A stretch of DNA of 64,000 nucleotides, from NCBI GenBank assembly GCA_001599595.1, contig BCHH01000008.1, forward strand, positions 540,220-604,219, written 5' to 3'. Both the position numbers and the translations under genes were made by a program. Under the pieces are notes generated by a model. The model worked only from the letters and a program-made list of their open reading frames with translations, did no database searches and was not told where the DNA came from. Source of the DNA: Beverwykella pulmonaria. Its lineage: Eukaryota; Ascomycota; Dothideomycetes; Pleosporales; Melanommataceae. Positions 59,106 to 64,000 of the stretch are shown piece after piece. Each line of letters begins with the position of its first letter. Within the stretch, counting starts at the first letter, position 1.

Positions 59106-60067
59106 ATGAGCAAATTCGGCACGCTGGTCATGGTGGGGGGATACTCCTTCTTACCGCAATAAATACTCCGGGCTAACTCCGCCAGGGCCCCGCCGGCGCG
59201 GGCAAATCGACCTTCTGCACCGCCATCATCCAGCACCTCCAGAACAACAAGCGTCCGTGCTTCTACGTCAACTTGGACCCTGCCGCCGAGGACTTTGCTT
59301 TCGAGCCGGACCTTGACATCAAGGACCTGATCAGCCTCGAGGATGTCATGGACGAGATGAGCCTCGGGCCCAACGGCGGCCTCATTTACTGCTTCGAGTT
59401 CCTGCTCGAGAATCTCGACTTCCTGACGGACCCGCTCGAGGAGGTCACCGAGGAGTACCTCATCATCTTCGACATGCCCGGCCAGATCGAGCTGTACACC
59501 CACGTCCCCATTCTCCCGGTCCTGGTCAAGCACCTCATGCGGGGGTCCTTGAACATCAACATGTGCGCCGCGTACCTGCTCGAGTCGACCTTCATCATCG
59601 ACCGCCCCAAATTCTTCTCCGGCACCCTGTCCGCGATGAGCGCCATGCTGATGCTAGAGATGCCACACGTCAACATCCTGAGTAAGATGGACCTGATCAA
59701 AGGCCAGGTCGCGAAGCGAGACCTCAAGCGATTCGTGAATCCGGATGCAGATCTTCTGGACGACGACCCTTCCCGGAGAGAAGTAGGAGAGGAGGAGGAT
59801 ATGGGTCAAATCGTGGACCAAGATCCGGCGTCCGCGAAAAACGTCATGGGCGGAGCGTCTTTCCACAAGCTGAACAAGGCTGTGGCTCAGCTCATCGACG
59901 ACTTCAGCATGGTCTCGTTTCTCAAGCTGGATGCCCAGGACGAGGACAGCGTGGGTGCCGTGCTGAGCTACATCGATGATGCTATCCAGTTCCACGAGGC
60001 TCAGGAGCCGAAGGAGCCTCGGGAGAATCCCGAGACCGACGTGATAGAGTCTGCTATGGATCGATGA
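59106..60067 (+). CDS. gpn3: GPN-loop GTPase 3
   Basis: GPN3 is a small GTPase needed for assembly and nuclear import of RNA polymerase II, acting with GPN1. Exons are 59106-59132 and 59186-60067, with a 53-nt GTGGGG...CAG intron, giving 302 residues. The first exon is only nine codons (MSKFGTLVM) and the join gives the P-loop GPAGAGKSTFC. Other motifs: the GPN loop in LGPNGGLIYCFEF, the G3-type DMPGQIELYTHVP and the G4-type NILSKMDLIKG. The C-terminal helix includes FHKLNKAVAQLIDDFSMVSF. An acidic insertion (GEEEDMGQIVDQD) makes it slightly longer than human GPN3. Confidence 0.96.
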
Positions 60068-61852
60068 TTTCACTTTCGTATACTGTGCGGCGTTCTGGGA
60101 TGTTTGTGTTTATGAGTTTCAGCATTTGAAGGCGTTTTCCCCGGGTCACTTTGTTGGGCATGGGAAAAGACTCCTGGGGACCGGAAAATGAGATCTAGAG
60201 GTGGAGATAGCTGAAAGACTAGCAGCATATGATACCCTTAGTAGCTAATGAGATGCACATTGCACACCTTTCTTGTCTATTAACACAATGAATGTACTAA
60301 TCTATTTGCACTAATTACCATTGTCGTTTACCACCGTCGGCCTCGGAACATGTATGCAAAGCGCAAAGGGTACATTTATTAACTCAGGCGCCTGTTCATA
60401 GGCAAGGGTAAGGACTATGTTCGTCTGGCTTTGTCCAAGACTCTTGCATATATTCCCTAGATCTCATTCGTTACGCCTTACTAAATTTAGTACACCTCAA
60501 GTACTCCATTACTCATCTTCAAATTACACGGGCCACCAAACAGCCACTGCAACAATCATCCGTCAACACCACCATCATCTTAAAACACTCTTGTGCGTAA
60601 CGATACAACCACCGTGCCGTACAAAATTTAATATTTCAAGGTATGCCTCCGATGCAAAAATTCTCGAGGGGATCAACACCTCCCAAAACAATAGCACGTT
60701 TCAACGCCCACTCCAAACACACTGCACCACAACTATGTTTCTAATATCACACCGCTACTTACCACCGCTACTGCACATCAATACCCGACGACCTAACCAT
60801 ATTATCTGAACATTCGTCAGAGCTCGAACCACTCTTTCATCACAGGCTTTAAAGCATTGCATTTTATTGACCGATCAGATACAGCATGCTATTCTGCTAG
60901 TATAAAAGTGGGTGCCTGAGAACGAGTTCCTAGTTAGATGTTAACGATAGCGTATCTCATCAGAACGCCTACTAGTACATATAGAGAAGCTAGCGTCATC
61001 CTCATACAACAGAACACCCTAGGTTACAATGAACAATTTCAACAGAGTCAAATCTGCTGTCATGCATGGAGATACATAGGCATTGAATGAGAGAGAACGA
61101 GCTAGGATTCATCGTGTTTCAATCGCAAGTGAAACGGGATTCTATCATGCAAATACAACATGGTTTTGCAGAAGGTGATATACAAGAGCACAGAGTAGTT
61201 ATAGTTGTAATCCAGGTTACCATTTGACTTGCCTTGCGCTACTATTCGAACTGATCGCCCGGCTCAGTAGACGATGCGGATCACGACAAATGGAAGGAGA
61301 GGATATTATGCAGAGTGGGCAACCATAGGACCTAAGTAAGGAAGAAGAAGAAGTAGTCCGGAGGTGGAAATGAGAAAATGAACGGATAAGCGGGAAGGCA
61401 TCAAGCACTCGTCCACGGAGGAGATGAACCAATACACAAAGGCACACATTACATCATGCAGCATTAGCACATCACCTAAATCTGGCACACACATAGTTAA
61501 AGAAATCCATTCCATTCGCACTCATTAATCCGTCATTAAGTCCCCCACCCACATCCACCAGCGCCTCAACGCCATCCACCCTCCACAATACACTTATCCA
61601 TCGGGTATACACACCCCACACGACCGATTCATGACTGGTAACCGAGACACAAAAAAAGAGAGAAGCAGCTTATCATGGCGCACTGCACTGACAGTTGAAA
61701 ATGACAAGAAGGAACAGGAGATCCGGAGCAACACAACAGAGAGACCGGGGCTGGCACCAGAAGGGCCATCATAGCCCAGAGGAAGTGGCAGGAGTTTGGG
61801 TGATCGGAGCACGTGCTGGACTTGTTGACATATCGTCAACGCGTCCAAGTCT
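60068..61852. other. Convergent intergenic region, no gene seen
   Basis: About 1.8 kb between the gpn3 stop and the stop of the Lys-rich gene. The plus-strand frame 60417-60809 (130 codons) is low-complexity and is not called. Confidence 0.5.
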
Positions 61853-62316
61853 CTATGCGGCGCGCTTAGCCCGGGGAGCAGCGACCTTCTTCGTCGTGGT
61901 GCTCTTCTCCTTCTTCGTGCCGGCCGCCTAATCGCAACATTAGCAAAGACCCATACTCCAACCCTCTGCTCCACTCCGCTCCGTACCACACACCCAATGG
62001 AGCTTCCCTCCCAGCATCACAGACGTACCTTCTTCCCGGGCCTCCCCTCCACCTTCCCCTCTACCTTCTCCACCTTTCCCTCCACCTTATCCACGACCTT
62101 CTTGACGGGGCTCTTCTTGACCGTCTTGGTCTTAGTCGCCGGCGTCTTCTTAACTACCGGCGCAGTCTTCTTCTTCTCGACCCTTCCGGCAGTAACCTTC
62201 TGCGCGCGGGGCTTGGACGTATTAGCCTTGGTGCTCTTTTTTCCAGTGACGGCTTCCTCGACGGCGGCGAAGACACGCGGGCGTGCGTTGCCGGTGCTGG
62301 CGCGTGTTTGGGCCAT
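61853..62316 (-). CDS. Lysine-rich, histone H1 tail-like small protein
   Basis: Exons are 62316-62029 and 61927-61853, joined by a 101-nt intron, giving 120 residues. Composition is dominated by Lys, Ala, Thr, Val and Pro, with motifs such as KKTPATKTKTVKKSPVKK and a short repeat KVEGKVEKVEGKVEG; it ends KKVAAPRAKRAA. This looks like the tail of linker histone H1 or of AT-hook-like nucleosomal proteins, but there is no winged-helix globular domain. It is likely nuclear and nucleic-acid binding (inference). The start ATG at 62316 is followed by MAQTRASTGNARPRVFAAVE. I do not recognise a named family. Confidence 0.7.
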
Positions 62317-63248
62317 TGCTAATGCTGGTGCGGTGGAGAAGGGGTAAAAGGGAGAGAGGGGGAGAAGTGGGAGAGAAAGAGAGAGAGTGTGTGGTGACTT
62401 TGTGGAAGCTGAATCTCTCGTTAGCCTTCTCTAAACCAGCGTGACTTTTTTCTCAGAATTTATGCCAATAAACAAGAAAAAGCGCAAGAGAAGAACAGTA
62501 GTTATGAAATCAACTGCGGCGACCGCAATACAAGCACTCTCGCCTTAGACAGAAGAGAACGCGCGCGAAGCGCTCGCAATATGCCAGCGCGGTCGCAATG
62601 ACGCGCCCGCCTGCCCGCCCGCCCCGACATATCAAAACAGAAGACGCGCACACACAGAATAGGACCGGAAGAAGAAACTCATACCTTATTCAAACGTTAG
62701 CGACTACTCTTCTCCAGAAAGCGCGTTATTTGGCGTCGTGGTGGTGGTGGAAATCGACACAACGCAGCGTTGTTGTTGTTGTTGTGGGCGGAGGAGCGAA
62801 CGAGGAAGAGCAGCACTTGGAGAGGGGAAACTTTCAAGCGAGCTTGTTTCACAACCAAAATTGTTGAACCCCGGCTGAGAATTAGGTGCCAAGTGCGGCG
62901 AGGACTTATAGAGTTCTTTGCACTGTTATTTACTGGAATGATTCTGATTTGATCAACTGTTGTTGGATTAAGTCTGTGGGATGCCCGCAAGACCTGAATA
63001 GCCGCCCGCCCTCAAACCCGAGACATGGAGCCCAACCACTCTTTCATCCCTCACCAGACTCCTTGCAGTTGGGCTATATTACGACCTCAATGCGGCCCTA
63101 GGACCTCTGACAGGCCCTGTGAATGTGATTTTCTATTAAAAAGTGTACTTTTCCGTACTTTTCCATACTTTTGATCCAACCGTCCTAACACCATAAACAC
63201 CGAAGAAACATAACCGCTGATACCTCGATTGGGTAATTGTCGAGTTTT
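62317..63248. other. Upstream region of the Lys-rich gene and 3' flank of gdh2
   Basis: About 930 bp between two minus-strand genes. GA-rich runs and a trinucleotide TTG run near 62,770 are present; no gene seen. Confidence 0.5.
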
Positions 63249-64000
63249 CTAAGCTCTCAGGGATGCCATTCGTTTGTTCATGCTGTCATAATGTTAATCC
63301 CAGATTCACAGGTCCAAGGCAAAGACGACTCACAAGTCAAAGAAGGCGAACTGGCTGGCCGATATGCCATAGCCATAGACGAAGCGGCTCGCCAAATAAC
63401 TTCCGAATATGGCGCGTAGATAATTGTCGGGTACCTTGGCTCCTCGTTAGTTGAAGCTCATTTCGACAGGCTATTTTGGACTTACTCTCTCCATGATCTT
63501 CTCTAGCCCAATCTCCGCAAGTAGAAGCTTGGGCAGTGCCTCGTTCAACACAGACTTCTTAAAGTCTTCATTGTTCCACAGTTCTGTGCTCTGCAATTCT
63601 TCGTCTAGCTTGGTAATGGCAATGCTGAGAGTGTCACTTAACGTGCTCCTGGGCTCGCCTGTCACTTGATGCTCCCTCCAGATGGCCTCGAACTCGAGCT
63701 TCGCGTTATTCTTAATGATGGATTGCACTTCCTTAACGTAGTTGTTGTAGAATTCTGGAGCAGTTCCATCTTCACGGATACACATGTGCTCAATAAAGCC
63801 AGCGTCATCGAAGGAGAGAGAGGCCAAGACCTCCAAGGAGGAGGATGTAACACCTCCCTTGTTGGCAGAGGCATCCTTGTACAGAATGCAACCAGCCTTT
63901 TCGAGACGAAGCTTAGCGTCTTGGGTGATGAACAAATTGGCTCCCTCAACGATGTACGGGATGACTGATTTGCCGTCGACGATGAGCTTGTTCGCCGTGG
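63249..64000 (-). CDS. gdh2: NAD-specific glutamate dehydrogenase, C-terminal part (5' end outside window)
   Basis: This large catabolic enzyme deaminates glutamate to 2-oxoglutarate and ammonium with NAD+. Visible exons are 64000 (edge) to 63486, 63434-63334 and 63282-63249, with two 51-nt introns. About 216 C-terminal residues of a usual ~1050 are present. Family blocks: SVIPYIVEGANLFITQDAKL, LEKAGCILYKDASANKGGVT, SSSLEVLASLSFDD, FEAIWREHQVTGEPRS, SIAITKLDEELQ, then VPDNYLRAIFGSYLASRFVY and the end FFDFMNKRMASLRA. The two short 3' exons are needed to reach this normal C-terminus; without splicing the frame would stop four residues after MER. Confidence 0.95.

Overview
The window is nuclear DNA of a filamentous ascomycete (Pezizomycotina). 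It carries a frequency (frq) clock gene, a PhiA-type secreted protein, a DUF6594 membrane protein, a homeobox/C2H2 transcription factor, a Zn(II)2Cys6 regulator and a cytochrome P450. Most introns are 45-90 nt with CTAAC/CTGAC-type branch sites. A frq gene with no visible metabolite backbone enzyme fits Dothideomycetes or a neighbouring class best; that placement is inference. Gene models were built by hand from reading frames, splice signals and remembered family conservation. All exon joins listed keep the frame and sum to whole codons.

1-5.2 kb: the 5' two thirds of frq (minus strand, running off the left edge) with its long upstream region, then coq9 (minus). coq9 is divergent from cmr1, and the two share a promoter with a paired MluI-box palindrome. 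5.2-15 kb: cmr1, a PhiA-like secreted protein, a DUF167 protein, arginase and an alternative NADH dehydrogenase. 15-25 kb: a very acidic DUF6594 membrane protein, a Ras GTPase-activating protein and a small conserved protein of unknown function. 25-34 kb: a decayed CWC16/YJU2-like splicing-factor copy, kinetochore mis14, a SAS2-type MYST acetyltransferase, the AP-1 beta adaptin and a DEK_C/HIRIP3-type chromatin protein.

34-45 kb: trehalose-6-phosphate synthase with an unusual repeat tail, an A+T-rich gene-poor stretch with a helicase-like relic, the homeobox/C2H2 factor and a P450. 46-57 kb: a 90-residue membrane protein, a Zn(II)2Cys6 factor, the Nma111 nuclear HtrA-type protease and a WW-domain protein. 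57-64 kb: S-adenosylmethionine synthetase divergent from gpn3, a lysine-rich H1-tail-like protein, and the 3' end of NAD-specific glutamate dehydrogenase (running off the right edge).

The genes are mostly single housekeeping or regulatory units, not a pathway cluster. I did not find a clear new multi-gene system. The most notable points are: a 27-bp coding repeat forming a 9-residue repeat tail on Tps1; an intron in cmr1 without an AG acceptor; a double MCB palindrome ahead of cmr1; an acid-free, targeting-like upstream reading frame on nma111; a CWC16-family pseudogene; a terminal membrane-helix exon hidden behind a 332-nt intron; two GC-AG introns; and a 21-nt micro-exon in the AP-1 beta gene.
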